A stretch of DNA of 64,000 bases from the NCBI GenBank assembly GCA_018340375.1, contig JAFFJZ010000002.1:20788001-20852000 (forward strand), given 5' to 3'. Shown here one piece after another: positions 47,959-59,914 of this stretch. Positions within the stretch are counted from its first letter, which is position 1, and each line of letters starts with the position of its first letter. The notes beneath the pieces were generated by a model. It was given only the letters and a program-made list of their open reading frames with translations. It did no database searches and had not been told where the DNA came from. The position numbers and the translations under genes were made by a program. The stretch is from Gonatopus flavifemur (taxonomy: Eukaryota; Arthropoda; Insecta; Hymenoptera; Dryinidae).

Positions 47959-49685
47959 AGATAGTAAAATCCACACCCTGGATGATTTATAAAGTTATTG
48001 AAAAATTCCTTTTCAGATTACCAACTTGACTCTTCTTTTGAATGCTATGGAGTAGGGAAGAGATGAATAATTGCATGGAAAACGACGTGAAGTTTGAAAA
48101 ATTAGATATTTTCTGAGAATTATCTCATTCGTTACATCAGAGAGCAGAGAATAACATTCTCAATAGAATTTCGAACATACATTAAACGGTATATTTGTAT
48201 ACCTGGTATATTTATACCCAGAGTGAAAGTATCATATTTTTTCTTTTTCTTCTTCTCTTTCTTTTTTTTTCGAATAAATACATGTAGTAAAAGTTGAAAG
48301 ATCTGACAATTATATTAATAACGTATACATTTGTCATTCTTGCGCCAGATGTTGATGATTGCATACGTTTACATGCATTTGTGCCATCCTACGTTGTTGT
48401 CTCTCTGAAGTTTATCAATCGTCGAAATGAAACCATGATTCAGTAAAAGGAAAGAAAACAAACAAATTGTTCTATCATTTCCTTACTCATAAATACAATC
48501 TACGAAACTATAAAATGTGCAATCCATTTAATCGTTATATCCGGACTACATGAGACTTGGTTTTTCTGTATGAATAAATTGTTTGTCCAACCCGGAGTAG
48601 AATTACTTTCAAATCGTAACACGAATACGAGAAGAAAGAACAAATATTTCGTTAAATCATTAACTTTCTTCGGATATAGTCAATAAAAGCAACGTGATCG
48701 CGTAATGGCATACGCTGACGGACTGCCAACAAGAATATTTGAAGAGAGAAAGAAGAAAGATTTTGTATTTATGGACCACTTAGATTTCAAATGATCAAAT
48801 ATAATACGCGAGACTTTCGTTTCAACCATTTAAAGAATTCTCAAAGCGGTTGTTGAGAGATTGTTGTGGGTATCGTGTTTGAAGGCACGTAGCTATCGAT
48901 GACGATGCTTCAAGATTTAGGAGGATGAGAAGAATGTCATTCAGAAATTTTTCAATGCGATTCGAGCGTCCAACGATTTCACTAGTTTTGCTAGTTTGTC
49001 ATGCATTGAGGTGAGAGAAGAACAGCTGAATTCTGGCCCAATTCTTCTGGTTCATGTTAAAACGCGTTTTTCTGGTGTGAAATGTTTTTGAGATCGATCT
49101 GTAGACTCGAATAACAATAAACAATTTCAGAGGAGGTATCGGTTGGTTTCACTGCATGGGACTGAGGTGAGAAGATCTTTCTTCATTCAGAAGCTAAAAA
49201 TCAGTATTTCGCGGTTGTCTATACTCACCAGGAAATTTTATAGATTCAAGTGAACAACATTCCCGTGCGAAATACCGGCTATGCAAATCACAGATATCCG
49301 ATGAATGCGATATGAGACAAAATCTTGTCTCATTCTTGATATTATTTATGATTTCTATGATCAAGTAGATACCGATTTCCAATTCCCAATCCATGAACTG
49401 GACATTCCAGTTTTATACGGTGGGAGGAAAAAGATTTAAATAAATTCAGGGCGTTTTGACAGAATTTATCGTTAAATCTCCCAAATTTCTTGTCATCCTT
49501 GAAAAATTGAAAGTCATTAACATTCTCCTTCGAATTAAAAATGTAGCCTTCAAAATAGAATTTTGCAAATTGAAAGAGGAAACAAAATCGAAGTGTCAAC
49601 TTTGGTGCAGATCTTTTGAAAATTAAATGAAACTTTAAGGTTCAATCCTCTGGAGAAATAGCAGAAATTTATTTCAAAGTTGTAG
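47959..49685. other. No gene or element assigned
   Basis: AT-rich with a pyrimidine run near 48237-48272 (TTTTTTCTTTTTCTTC). Minus-strand frames at 49194-49599 have no recognisable family. Confidence 0.4.
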
Positions 49686-49959
49686 CCCACTGAGTATTTC
49701 CGATAGAACCTTGCACTAACATTGCATCGATGTTGATGCGATCTTGAAAGTACCGGTTATGAGAATTACAACAGTAATATTACAACATCCAATTACAAGT
49801 AAATTGCAGCAATGTTACGTTGTCAGGTGATATTTCAACGATATTTCTGCAAGTTACTTTTGTAATATTGCATTTGTAAATTGAAAGACAAGTACTTTCA
49901 AGATCGCATCAATATCGGTGCAATGTTAATGCAAGGTTCTAACGGAAATGCTCAGTGGG
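49686..49959. mobile_element. CCCACTGAG-ended inverted-repeat element
   Basis: The left arm CCCACTGAGTATTTCCGATA, continuing through AGAACCTTGCACTAACATTG and GATGCGATCTTGAAAGTACC, has a near-complete complement in the right arm ending CTCAGTGGG. Arms of about 75 bases. The centre has AATATTAC / GTAATATT words like those at 26521-26565. No duplication resolved. Confidence 0.75.
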
Positions 49960-50146
49960 AGAGTTCTTTGTAAACTCCTGCTGAAATTTTGATGCAATTT
50001 TAGAACGGTCATATTGCATCTGTTATCGATACTTTTGTATAAAATATGTATCACGTTTCAATCGATGTTGATACTCATGCTATAAAAAATTGCACTGAAA
50101 GAAGAAATTTCTAAGAAGAATAGGATATTCAATTGAATACCCAAGT

Positions 50147-51012
50147 ACGAGATGCCGATACCGACAAGTGGTCCAAGCTTGGCAAAATATTGGACTGCCA
50201 AGCATCGCGAATCAATATTTGTTCAATAAACAACCATTAGTTATTTCAGAACCCATACCGGATTCCATAGGGAATGCTAATATGACAACTGGTGTGAGCT
50301 TGGCAAAATATTGGGCCGCCAAGGATGACAAACCAATATCAACTCAATATAAAATCATTTATTATTCGAGAATCCAAACCATGTTTCATCCCTACGAAAA
50401 ATGTCTGACAGAACCAGTCAACACTTTGAGCCGAATCTCTCAGGTTCTGCCTGACATTCCTTGGTTTACAAATCAGTTTGGAAACTCACGGACCTCCCAG
50501 ATGAAGCCAAATAGAACCTGTCAGATCCAGATCGAAATCCTGTCTGTTTTTGTTAGCAATCGCCAGGCTAGGGACAAAAGTCAGCCAAATTCTGTCGTCC
50601 GGTTTTGTCAGACATTTGGAATAGGGATACCAGAAATACCAATAGAACATTAAGCTGCCAAGCTTGGTGAGCCAATATTTGGCCCATGGACGACCGATTG
50701 TGACATTTCATGTCACAAATGCCATGAAAAAATATGTAATTCTCCCTTCTAAGTATGAAGAACTAGGTTAAAAGCTTGGTCCGATTTGGTCTTATAAGCC
50801 AAGCTCCAAAAAACTCATAACACATGTATTATGATACATTGGGCCAGTGTTGTATCCTGGCTCAATATCGGGTACCAAGCCTGACACAAGGGTTATCATC
50901 CCAAGCTTCTGCCAAGCTTGTGCCTTTCTTTTTTATGGGTTCTGGCCCAATACAAATCAAAATTGGTTCAAAATCAGGCTAAGTTTGGACCACTTGTTAG
51001 CTCCCATCTGTG
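50147..51012. mobile_element. AAGCTTGGC-rich repeat block
   Basis: Inverted ends ACAAGTGGTCCAAGCTTGGC (near 50165) and the complement of AACAAGTGGTCCAAACTTAG (near 50981-51000). Direct internal copies of AGCTTGGCAAAATATTGGNC occur near 50188 and 50308. An open frame at 50168-50653 is repeat-derived, with no family resemblance. Similar words occur at 58518-59413. Confidence 0.45.
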
Positions 51013-51014
51013 TA

Positions 51015-51298
51015 CACGGAGAAAAATTCTGCTCAAAAATATAAGAATTTTTGTGATTTTCCTTAGTAAACCAGAAACAGGAAGGTTTGTAAAATCTATT
51101 ATTTCTTCAAAAATACGGAAGATGATGAATATTGCAGGAAAAGTAATAGGTAGGATTGAAATTTTAAACGCTGAACGTTGAATTTCATAAAGCGTATAGT
51201 AAAACTCAGTTATTCATTCAGTTAATCCATTTTACAAATCTCCCTGTTTCTGGCTTAGCAAGCAAATTAAGAAAAAGTAGTATATTTTTTTCTCCGTG
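51015..51298. mobile_element. TA-flanked foldback, family C copy 2
   Basis: CACGGAGAAAAATTCTGC at the left, TATTTTTTTCTCCGTG at the right, TA at 51013-51014 and 51299-51300. Close in sequence to 36754-37058 (CCAGAAACAGGAAGGTTTGT; GCTGAACGTTGAATTTCATA). Confidence 0.85.
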
Positions 51299-51455
51299 TA
51301 GTTGCAATTGAATATTCGATTGATTTGAATGCATTTTAATAAAATCCCCTGAATATGCATTCAATCAAACGAATGTTATTCAAATCAATTAATCATTTGA
51401 TCGCAACTATTCAATTCAATATCTCATAGTACTCGGAAAGTTTTTGCTCTCAGTG

Positions 51456-51899
51456 CGTTAATACTGTCACGTATCGCTCACCTATTCTCCTCAGTATATA
51501 TGGAATTTATATTTCACATAATTCATACTAAAGTCAATGTATTATAGAATGATATTATCGATTTAAATCATAACAGCAGAGATCAAGGAATTGTTTAAGA
51601 CCTTTTTTATAAAAAAAAAAAAAAAACAAATCCTCATAGTTGGTTTAATATAAATATAACAGAATGACATTGTTTTTTAAAAAATGATCATTGAACCGAA
51701 ATAACTGATCACATACATTGGGAAAAAAAGTCGTTGCAGACAAAAAACCATTCCTTCCGATAATAGAGAAAAAACAATGTTTTTTATTTTATGCATATTT
51801 CATTATTTTGGGGAGAGAAATGTGCATTGAAATGAAAGGAATATTTTTTTTGTCACTATTGGAAGAAATGGTTCCATTGTTTGAATTGATTTCTTTCTC
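51456..51899. other. No gene assigned
   Basis: AT-rich with a poly-A run near 51612-51627. The frame starting at 51718 continues into the palindrome 51900-52151 and is not credible as a gene. Confidence 0.4.
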
Positions 51900-52151
51900 C
51901 ACTGAAAAAAAAATTTATTCCAGTCAAATAAATATTTATTTGTCCTGTACCAAAGAAATATTTATTAGAATTAACAAAATATTCTTTGGAACCAAAATAA
52001 TTTATTGGAATCAAACAAACGAATAAAACCATCTATTTGATTCAAATAAATTATTTTGGTTCCAAAGAATATTTTGTTAATTCTAATAAATATTTCTTTG
52101 GTACAGGACAAATAAATATTTATTTGACTGGAATAAATTTTTTTTTCAGTG
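51900..52151. mobile_element. Near-perfect 252-bp palindrome
   Basis: CACTGAAAAAAAAATTTATT at the left and the complement ending TTTTTTTTCAGTG at the right. Arms of about 110 bases are virtually identical (CCAGTCAAATAAATATTTAT; GTACCAAAGAAATATTTATT; TTCTTTGGAACCAAAATAAT), with a short centre near 52010-52040. Non-coding. Confidence 0.85.
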
Positions 52152-52289
52152 TCATTTTACGGATGATCGATTGAATATTCTCGTAAGTATTGATCAATTG
52201 AGTATATTGTTACGATATTGTTGAAAATTTCAAAAACAATCTGATATAATTCATGTCTATTATTTTGTTCTCTTCATTTCCTCTTTCAT

Positions 52290-52564
52290 CCCTGAGGACC
52301 CAATTTTTTAGATTCAAAGAATATTTCTTTGCCCTCATTCTGATAAATCTTGTTTTCAATTGATAAAATTTTTCATTGAACTGAAATCATATTCTTCGAA
52401 TTTAGGAAAGGATATATTTTTGTTTCAATTTGAGAATTCTTGGTTTCAGTTTGATGAAGTTTCCTTTTCTCCATTGAACTGAATTTTCGTCCATTGAAAA
52501 AATGATTTATTAGAATGAGGGCAAAGAAAATTTTCTTTCAATCTAAGGAATTGGTTTGTCAGTG
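52290..52564. mobile_element. Family A MITE copy 3
   Basis: The interior and right end match 29-322 and 442-733: ACCCAATTTTTTAGATT, TTTGCCCTCATTCTGATAAA and GAATGAGGGCAAAGAAAATT. The left CACTGAGA has decayed to CCTGAGG and TA flanks are lost. An older or damaged copy. Confidence 0.75.
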
Positions 52565-53370
52565 TTCCATGCATTATTTTCAAATAATAATAGTTATGAC
52601 GAAAAACTTTTCGTTGAATCTTCTTTTCCTCGGTAATCATTCAAAGAACAATTGAGATCTTATTTAATCAAGTATAGGCGCATTTATTTATACGTGTTTT
52701 TCATGAAATATCGTTGAATTTCAAACAATGTATTACACGTGTCAATCATACTGACCATTGAACTTGGAGAATCATGTCAATACAAGGTAATAAAAGTTGA
52801 TTAGTGTAATTTTTTGTTCGTAAATTCAATTCTCCTTTTCGTCTCATTATTCAAAATCTGAACATAATGGAATGAATACATTATCACATTATGACTCATG
52901 TGATGTCCACCGGAATGTACGTATTTTCTTAATAAAAAAAAATGACTAATGAAGGAGAATTCAGCTTTGTGAATACATTATCCACGTATACGGCATGTCA
53001 CATTTCGCTCAGTAGTACATATTTTTTCCAAATTACGCAAGGATTGGAATTACATATTTTGTTTTGTTCTCCTTCCAGAAGAGTAATTGATTCTAATAAT
53101 GAGGAGAATCATTACACCAAAAAAGTGTAATTGAGGAGGTAACATCGCAATAGTGTGTTCTTCTCCTCACTTAATTGAGCAATTTCAGTTTTTGTTGACC
53201 AAATACAAACACCAGTTAAAATTATTTCTGAATAACAAAAACTCAACTACAGTCCCTTCCAATTGAATGAAATTATCTAATTATTGACACTGATATTTAT
53301 ATTACAGAATTCAGATTCAGATTTTGTTCAGATACAGTCAACGAAAAATTAATGTAGTCCGCGTCCTGTA
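52565..53370. other. No gene or element assigned
   Basis: AT-rich with short frames only. Nothing recognised. Confidence 0.4.
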
Positions 53371-53878
53371 CACGGAGAAAAATGCAGCTCAGAAGGATAG
53401 TAATCTCTAATAGAAAATTGGTGAATATTTCTTAAAATCTGAGAATATTTCTTAAAATCTAAGGATTTTTCTTGAGTTCGTAATGAACATAAGACGGTTC
53501 AGATTTCTCTTGAATATTGCTCGAAGAACAATGAAAAATTATCAATGCTTCACAAATCATAAAAACAAATATGAAGTTTCCAAAAGTCGCGCATGAAATT
53601 TTACAAAGTAAATAACAAAATTTTGGAATCTTATTTTCAAATTACAGAATTTTGTTATTCACTTTGTAAAATTTCATCCGCGACTTTTGGAAACTTCATA
53701 TTTGTTTTTATGATTTGTGAAGCATTGATAATTTTTCATTGTTCTTCGAGCAATATTCAAAAGAAATCTGAACCGTCTTATGTTCATTACGAACTCAAGA
53801 AAAATTCTTAAATTTTAAGAAATATTCTCCAATTTGCAATTAAAGATTACTATCCTTTCGAGCTGCATTTTTCTCCGT
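53371..53878. mobile_element. TA-flanked foldback, family D copy 3
   Basis: CACGGAGAAAAATGCAGC at the left, GAGCTGCATTTTTCTCCGT at the right, TA at 53369-53370 and 53879-53880. The arms of about 230 bases pair closely (AAGTCGCGCATGAAATTTTA and complement; TAAGACGGTTCAGATTTC). The tandem words TTCTTAAAATCTGAGAATAT and TTCTTAAAATCTAAGGATTT occur at 53429-53468. Confidence 0.85.
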
Positions 53879-53904
53879 TAGTGTATTATGTTTCCTGTTG
53901 AATT

Positions 53905-54236
53905 CCCTGGTGGAAAAATTCCGCTGAAAATTACTGAAATTTTCAGAGTTCTCCAGTGAAGAATTTTTCAGAGGATTTCAGAGGTGTTTATAGTTCCTCA
54001 GAGAGCCTCAGTGATTTCCAGAAGAATTCAGATTTTTTTCAGAGATATTCATCAATCTTCAGAAAAACTTGCCCGATGAGTGAGAGTTTTTCAGAATTTT
54101 CCAGAGTTTTTCAAGGTTTTCAAAGTTTTCCAGATTCTTTTAGGATTTTTCAGTATTTTTTAATACTTTTTCAGTGAAATTCAGAGAAATTTCACAAGAT
54201 TTTCAGAGAAACTTCTTTCACCAGGGTTTAGACTCA
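53905..54236. mobile_element. CCCTGGTGGAAAAATT element with TTTCAGAG repeats
   Basis: Left CCCTGGTGGAAAAATTCCGC, right GAAACTTCTTTCACCAGGG. The interior consists of many imperfect TTTTCAGAG / TTCCAGA units in one orientation. Family L-like ends. No duplication seen. Confidence 0.6.
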
Positions 54237-55158
54237 TGTTACTCGGCTTCTTTTTGAATCTAACAAAAAACAAAAATATCTCTGTGTGCTTTCCCAACAT
54301 TAAATTCCACGAAGGAAGCTGAAACCCAGACAGTGATTTCCTTTGGGAATTATTTGCCGCTTAGTTGAGTAATCATATTTTCGAAAATTTTCCTCTCGTT
54401 CATGCCACATAACACTATGCAAAACATGAAGAGAAAGCGATCAAGACTCTAGGGTATGAAATTAGAAGTTAAATTGCTACAGCACGCCTTTGAAAGTGCA
54501 CCGTGTGTGCTGAGTAATGTATTATTGATTGATTGATCGAGGTTCTGAATATCAACGAGAGTGACGGATAAGAGAAGATGTAGGGAAGTGTCATTGGAAC
54601 AAAATGACGGACGGAAAGAATTGGAGGAGAGAATAATTTCACATAATCATGGGAACTATCTCCATTTAACAACTGCAGCACTCTTGGAATACGAACGTCG
54701 GATCAATATATTATTTTCATGTATTCACACGTCAAATTAATCCACTTTCTGTATTATACATTTATTCGTAATATAATCATCAACATGAGTCATTTTGAAT
54801 TATTGCACTCTTCTAGGAAATATATTACGTTTAATAGCCCTGTCAAAAAAGTTCGATAGATTCCAATAAAACCCAATGCGTGCTGTGATTTATCAGGTTT
54901 TGTCGACAATAACGATAAAAACCAATAGAACATTGAATTGCACATAGAATCTCATGAAGACCCTTAAATACTGTGGAAAAAACCGCATAGAAACCGGTAA
55001 GATATCACCGATTCCTATATCATCCGATATAATTCAACGGAGAGGATTAGGTACAAATTATTCAAAGGATATACTTATAGAACCCTTCGATATGGGATCT
55101 ATAGATGATCTATTGGACTAAATATGACTGGGACTCTTGTTCTAGTTGAAAATTCATA
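54237..55158. other. No gene; possible decayed element at 54835-55150
   Basis: 54835-55150 has a less AT-rich texture with words like AACCCAATGCGTGCTG and CCGATTCCTATATCATCC, but no terminal repeats could be paired. The rest is AT-rich. Confidence 0.35.
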
Positions 55159-55424
55159 CACGGAGAAAAAGGTATCTTAAAAAGTACCATAATTTATGGA
55201 TTTTCTGCGCTGGTCTGACCGAGTCTAAATATTTACCTGAAAAAACCTCTAAAAGTACCATAATGTCTTGGACTTTTATACGGAAGGTACCATACTTATT
55301 TCAAAAAGTCCAAGAAATTATGGTACTTTTAGAGATTCATGCAAGTGAATATTCCGACTCGGGTCAGACCAGCGCTGAAAATCCATAAATTATGGTATTT
55401 TTCAAGATATCTGTTTTCTCAGTG
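55159..55424. mobile_element. TA-flanked foldback, GACTCGGGTCAGACC family
   Basis: CACGGAGAAAAAGGTATCTT at the left, AAGATATCTGTTTTCTCAGTG at the right, TA at 55157-55158 and 55425-55426. The arms pair across AGTACCATAATTTATGGATT, TTTCTGCGCTGGTCTGACCG and CTCTAAAAGTACCATAAT. A right-half copy is at 13003-13139; a diverged one at 19664-19830. Confidence 0.85.
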
Positions 55425-55426
55425 TA

Positions 55427-56094
55427 TTTTAGTGATCTGGCTCGAATTTTTCACCCAATACACGGGAAATTTTGCGTGTCTGTAGAGAATCCCTTGAGCA
55501 TTTTCTATATTCACGTGAACTCGGAAACTTAATGTGTCTCGAATTTTGAGATTGGAGACAGGCTAACGTGTCTCTGAACACAGCCTTCATTCTATCTCTT
55601 CCATCGCGAACAAAATTGCATTTCATGATTCCACATTTTGTCAATTTCAATATACCTTGACTTTCATCTAAAATATATTCAAGATTATATGAATAAGATA
55701 ATTCAGATGTGCATATTCCATGAATTCATGGATTTTATGGGTTTTCCATTTGCTCATCACTTGTTTTTTTGTTTTTCAGGTGAGTTATGAATCCTTGCGT
55801 GAATTTTCAACTTCTGGTGAGTTTGGATTCATATTATTTGGATACTTCAACAGTATGCTAACATTATTTCAACTTCAGCACCAAAGTGTGATGAAATGCT
55901 GATAACTTCAGAGCAATGATTTTACGGAGTGCTTTGCAAACTTTTACGCGCATCCGCTGCAGAATATTTGCTTCTGCACCTTCGATGAGGTCTTGAACAG
56001 CGCACAGATTCATAAAAAACCGCTAAACAAATTTATATTCCGTACAAAGATGCTGTATGCTGCTGACAACTGTTCAAAAGAAATGATGAACGCA
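55427..56094. other. No gene or element assigned
   Basis: Short frames on both strands (55429-55650, 55720-55902) lack family character. Nothing else seen. Confidence 0.35.
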
Positions 56095-56096
56095 TA

Positions 56097-56378
56097 CATG
56101 GAGAAAAATGCTGCTCGAAAATATAAGAATTTTTGTTATTTTTCTTAGTGAGCTAGAAACAGGAAGGTTTGTAAAATACATTTGTAGATATTGTAGAAAA
56201 AATAGTAAGTAGGATTAAAATTCTGAACGCTGAACGTTGAATTTTATAAAGCGTATAGTAAAATTCAGTTAATCATTCGTAATCCCTCGTATTTTTATGT
56301 AAAAATCCATTTTACAAACTTTCCTATTTCTGGTTTAGCAAGCAAAATAGGAAAAAGTAGTATATTTTTTTCTCCGTG
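56097..56378. mobile_element. Foldback, family C copy 3
   Basis: CATGGAGAAAAATGCTGC at the left after TA (56095-56096), TATTTTTTTCTCCGTG at the right, followed by TC instead of TA. The interior matches the copies at 36754 and 51015, with a deletion in the left arm. Confidence 0.8.
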
Positions 56379-57959
56379 TCCCCTGTTGAAAAGGTCTCAT
56401 AAATTCTCATATATAAACCTTATTAATTTGAATGAATTTTAAAAAGTTTTCATCAGCTTATATGCGGTTTCTGCCCTAGAACTTATGGGTTTTCTATAAT
56501 TTCAAATACGAATACAAAAACTGTATCAGACTCGATCAGATCGATTTGCAAAATCAGCAACAACAGGCAACAACAGCATAATTGATATAACAATTTGGCA
56601 TCTAACCTAAACGATACGAATTCTTTTTGTATTCATATGGAACTGTCATTATCATATCGATGCGTTCATCTTTCTTTTTGGATAGCATACAACATTTTTG
56701 TAAGAACTGTAGCTTTGTGCTCAGTGTAGATCATCTGCAATCATATGACATCACTTATCATACAATTCACTATTATAAATTCTTATTATTATAATTTGAG
56801 CGAATCAAGATCGGGAAGAAAATTTTTTGCAATTATCTCCAATTGGTTGAGGAGTTGAAAAATAAACTTATAATTGATTCAACTTTCAATTCGTAAACTA
56901 ATGAAATGCATTGATACAGTTTATCCATAGTTTTGAAAACGAATTATATAACGGAGTTAGAATTTGATACCACTCTAACGTGAAACGAATATCTAAGGAT
57001 TTCTCTCAAAACCTATAATATTTATATCTAAAGTCGATTTATGTAATTGAATTGATCACGTCCTCTTCAATTCATTACTCAACCCAATAAACACAAGATT
57101 CTCTTAAAAAATTCAATGATCTGTAAATTGAAAAAATTGTACATTCAAATTCAGTAGTTTGTCATTTGAAACTCATATTTAAATTGAACTTTCTCGATTT
57201 AATTATTTTCTTCAGTTAATCCATCTGAAATAATTGATGCAATCAACCGTAGTATCATCAAATAAGACACCTGTCATTCAAAATTACTCATCATTTTTCC
57301 ATTCCACCTTTTCACCATCATGTTTTGAGAATTGAAGAATCTCAAAAAAAAGAAACAAAGGAATCTCCGGAGATCTTTGTGCGTCAATAGAATTTAATAA
57401 TACTTGATTTCACGGATCGTTATAGGCAAAAAAAAATGGAAGAATCCTTCCTACGAGTCCAACGTTTCAATATAAATAAAATACAATCAATGAATCAGAA
57501 CATTCTTAAACATCAATTTCATCATTTCATTACGTGGATATAGAAATGGAATGTTGGACACCGTGTTTTTTCGTATTATCAATTGAAATTGCAAATCAAG
57601 CCCATCAAAGAGTTGATCATTCACTCGAGTATCAATTACATACATTTTCGTGGAGATTCGAATTAAATAGATTGAGATAATGATTCGGTAATGGACGAGT
57701 CGAATAATACTTACGCAAAGATATTTTTCGTTAAAAAAAAAGCAACTGACGTTGAATATTACGGTTCGTGTGTTATCCATTGATATTCATTGTGATGAAA
57801 TTTTTTAGGATAATAGATGTTTAATAAAGTACAATCATTCAAATGTATGATAGGTTAATATGTCAATACATTCTATAAGGAAGAGGAAACGGAATAAAGA
57901 AAACATCTCGTGAGAACTCACGCGCAGCCACGTGTCTTTTGGCACGAAACCTGGTGTCT
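56379..57959. other. No gene or element assigned
   Basis: AT-rich. The minus-strand frame 57487-57780 has no recognisable family. Confidence 0.4.
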
Positions 57960-57969
57960 TATATAAAAG
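57960..57969 (+). promoter_or_regulatory. Candidate TATA box in a CG-richer patch
   Basis: TATATAAAAG preceded by a CG-richer stretch (CACGCGCAGCCACGTG at 57919-57934) and followed about 30 bases on by GGAAACGAAAGTTGTTACG. This resembles a core promoter for a plus-strand transcript. The first downstream frame of any length (58137-58319, 60 codons) is unremarkable, so a spliced gene lying mostly beyond recognition here, or no gene, are both possible. Confidence 0.3.
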
Positions 57970-58517
57970 TCTACGCTCATTTACTCTTGGAAACGAAAGT
58001 TGTTACGATCTCGCGGTTCCGAGATCATCTAAATGTCCGGATATACGTTGTTCTAGTTCATGAGCTCGAACTTCAAAATCAGTTCATTTAGTTATCCGTT
58101 CTTTGAAAATGTGGTGATCGAAGAGGAATTTGCTCAATGAGGGATATCGATGTGAATGAATTACGTGATCGAATGATTTTCTCTAGTTGTAATTTTAGAT
58201 TCATTCCTTACGTAAAAATATCGAATCGTTTATTTGTTCAGGCATTTTTTGAGTCTTCATTTTCAATTTTGATGTGTGTTTCGGTATACAACAAAAATAT
58301 AGTATTCATTCTGTGGTGATCTTGATGCTTCAATTTCCAAATATTTTTGGGAATTCATTTTTGAGTTCCACGATTGTTTGATGATTCCCGAATATGAATA
58401 TATATTTATTCGGTTGTCTTACAGGTCTTCCCCATTTGTTCAACCCAACTGAAATAATGAAATTCAATTGGAATTCAGAATTTTATGATTCCAAAGATTG
58501 GAAGAAGGATGAATATA

Positions 58518-59413
58518 CCCATATAGAAATTTACAATTGGCGCTAGCATGGTGCAACGTAGATAAAGTATAGCCGAGGCTTGGCAACCAAGCATGGCGCA
58601 AACCTGGAATGATAACATCATTTTATGATTCACCCACGTGTTTTTCCAATGAAGTCCCATCATCGATGAAACAATGGCAATGAAATATACCATCATTGGC
58701 AAACGATTGGGAATTTTGTTTGTCAATGCTGCGCCAATGATCAAAGTAAAAAATATTCAACCCAGAAATATATAAAAAGTACGCGCAGTTCGCAATTTCT
58801 GACATATGTTGTTTGAAGTCTATTGTTTTTCCCTTATTTGTTTGTGGACAACTCGGCGTCTTTTGTCGGTAAATTTTGCCATGAGAAGTAGACACAATGT
58901 ATGTGAGCTCAGCGGTAGAAGCCCTCTAGTGTGACTCATAGTAAAGAGCGATTCACTGGTCTTTCAAAGACTTACTCGAACCTTATATATTCTTCGTATA
59001 CGCGTTTCACCACTCGCGAGAAACACTTGATTAGTAACGTAGCAAAAATATTATATAATTCGCCAATATTGAGGCATGCTGTCACCAATGATCGGCGCTA
59101 CATTGAAAGCTAATTTCTACCGAAACTAGGCCAAAGTTTGGGGCAAAATTGAACCACATTTTGAATGATCCTGGCGTTGAATGGAATCTATCGTTTAATC
59201 AATGTTGGGCCAAGGATGAGCCAAGCAAAAGCCAAGCTTGGCGCAATTGTGCCACGCTAATTGGCTGACAAACGAAATCCGTCGAATACCGACATCGGTG
59301 CAACATTGTCTTTATTGTTAATCAACATTTGTCAGCCAAGCTTTGTCTGTCAGCATTGCACCAAGCTATATTTTGTTGTCAGCATTGGTGGAGCCCAAAA
59401 ATTTTTGTATGGG
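58518..59413. mobile_element. CCCATATAGAAATTT element (family S)
   Basis: Left CCCATATAGAAATTTACAAT, right complement CCCATACAAAAATTTTTG. The interior repeats GCCAAGCTTGGCGCAA-like words (58580-58612, 59225-59255, 59330-59370) on both strands. No target duplication resolved. Short frames inside have no family. Confidence 0.5.
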
Positions 59414-59912
59414 ATATTTTAGTGTAATCCCATATCACGAGGGCTGGTAATCCTCAAAATCCGATTTTTGAAGACTATATTAAAGTCTTACCGCGTGATC
59501 ATGTGGAAGAAGGAGGACTACATTGTATGCAATTACTACACTGTACACTGTATGTGTTGTATGCTGTCTATAGTCAGTGACTTCGCTGTGTTTTATGAAT
59601 ATTACTGATTAACGAAATTCACTTACCGATTGCTCTTGACGTCTTTTAAATGTTTATGTTTTTACCAGATTATGAAATTTCTGTTACTGTACATTTTTAG
59701 TGTTGTAATGAGAAACTATTACTGAAGGGAATTTACTATGGAATAGTAGTATTTCCTCACGAATTTTTCCGGGTTTTTGAATAAAACTGGCGTGATAGTG
59801 TTTATGGTGAAACATATCCGCGAAACCAATGCTGAAATTGAATTCATAACGTGGAGAAATGTTTGAATCTAGATAGGAAAGCGAATTAAAAGTCCCACCC
59901 AACCAAACAAAA
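59414..59912. other. No gene or element assigned
   Basis: AT-rich; nothing recognised. Confidence 0.4.
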
Positions 59913-59914
59913 TA

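Larger units (their letters stand above)
50093..51455. mobile_element. Family E MITE split by two further elements
   Basis: Left piece 50093-50146 (CACTGAAAGAAGAAATTTC to ATATTCAATTGAAT) and right piece 51301-51455 (TTGAATATTCGATTGATTTG to TTTTTGCTCTCAGTG) look like the two ends of one family E element. Between them lie an AAGCTTGG-rich block (50147-51012) and a family C foldback (51015-51298). Confidence 0.5.

Noticed and set aside
50168..50653. 161-codon plus-strand open frame
   Set aside because: It is made of the AAGCTTGGCAAAATATTGG repeats of a transposable block, has no family motif, and has low-complexity codon use.
51718..52026. 102-codon plus-strand open frame
   Set aside because: The second half lies in the palindrome 51900-52151; the rest is lysine- and phenylalanine-rich from AT content.
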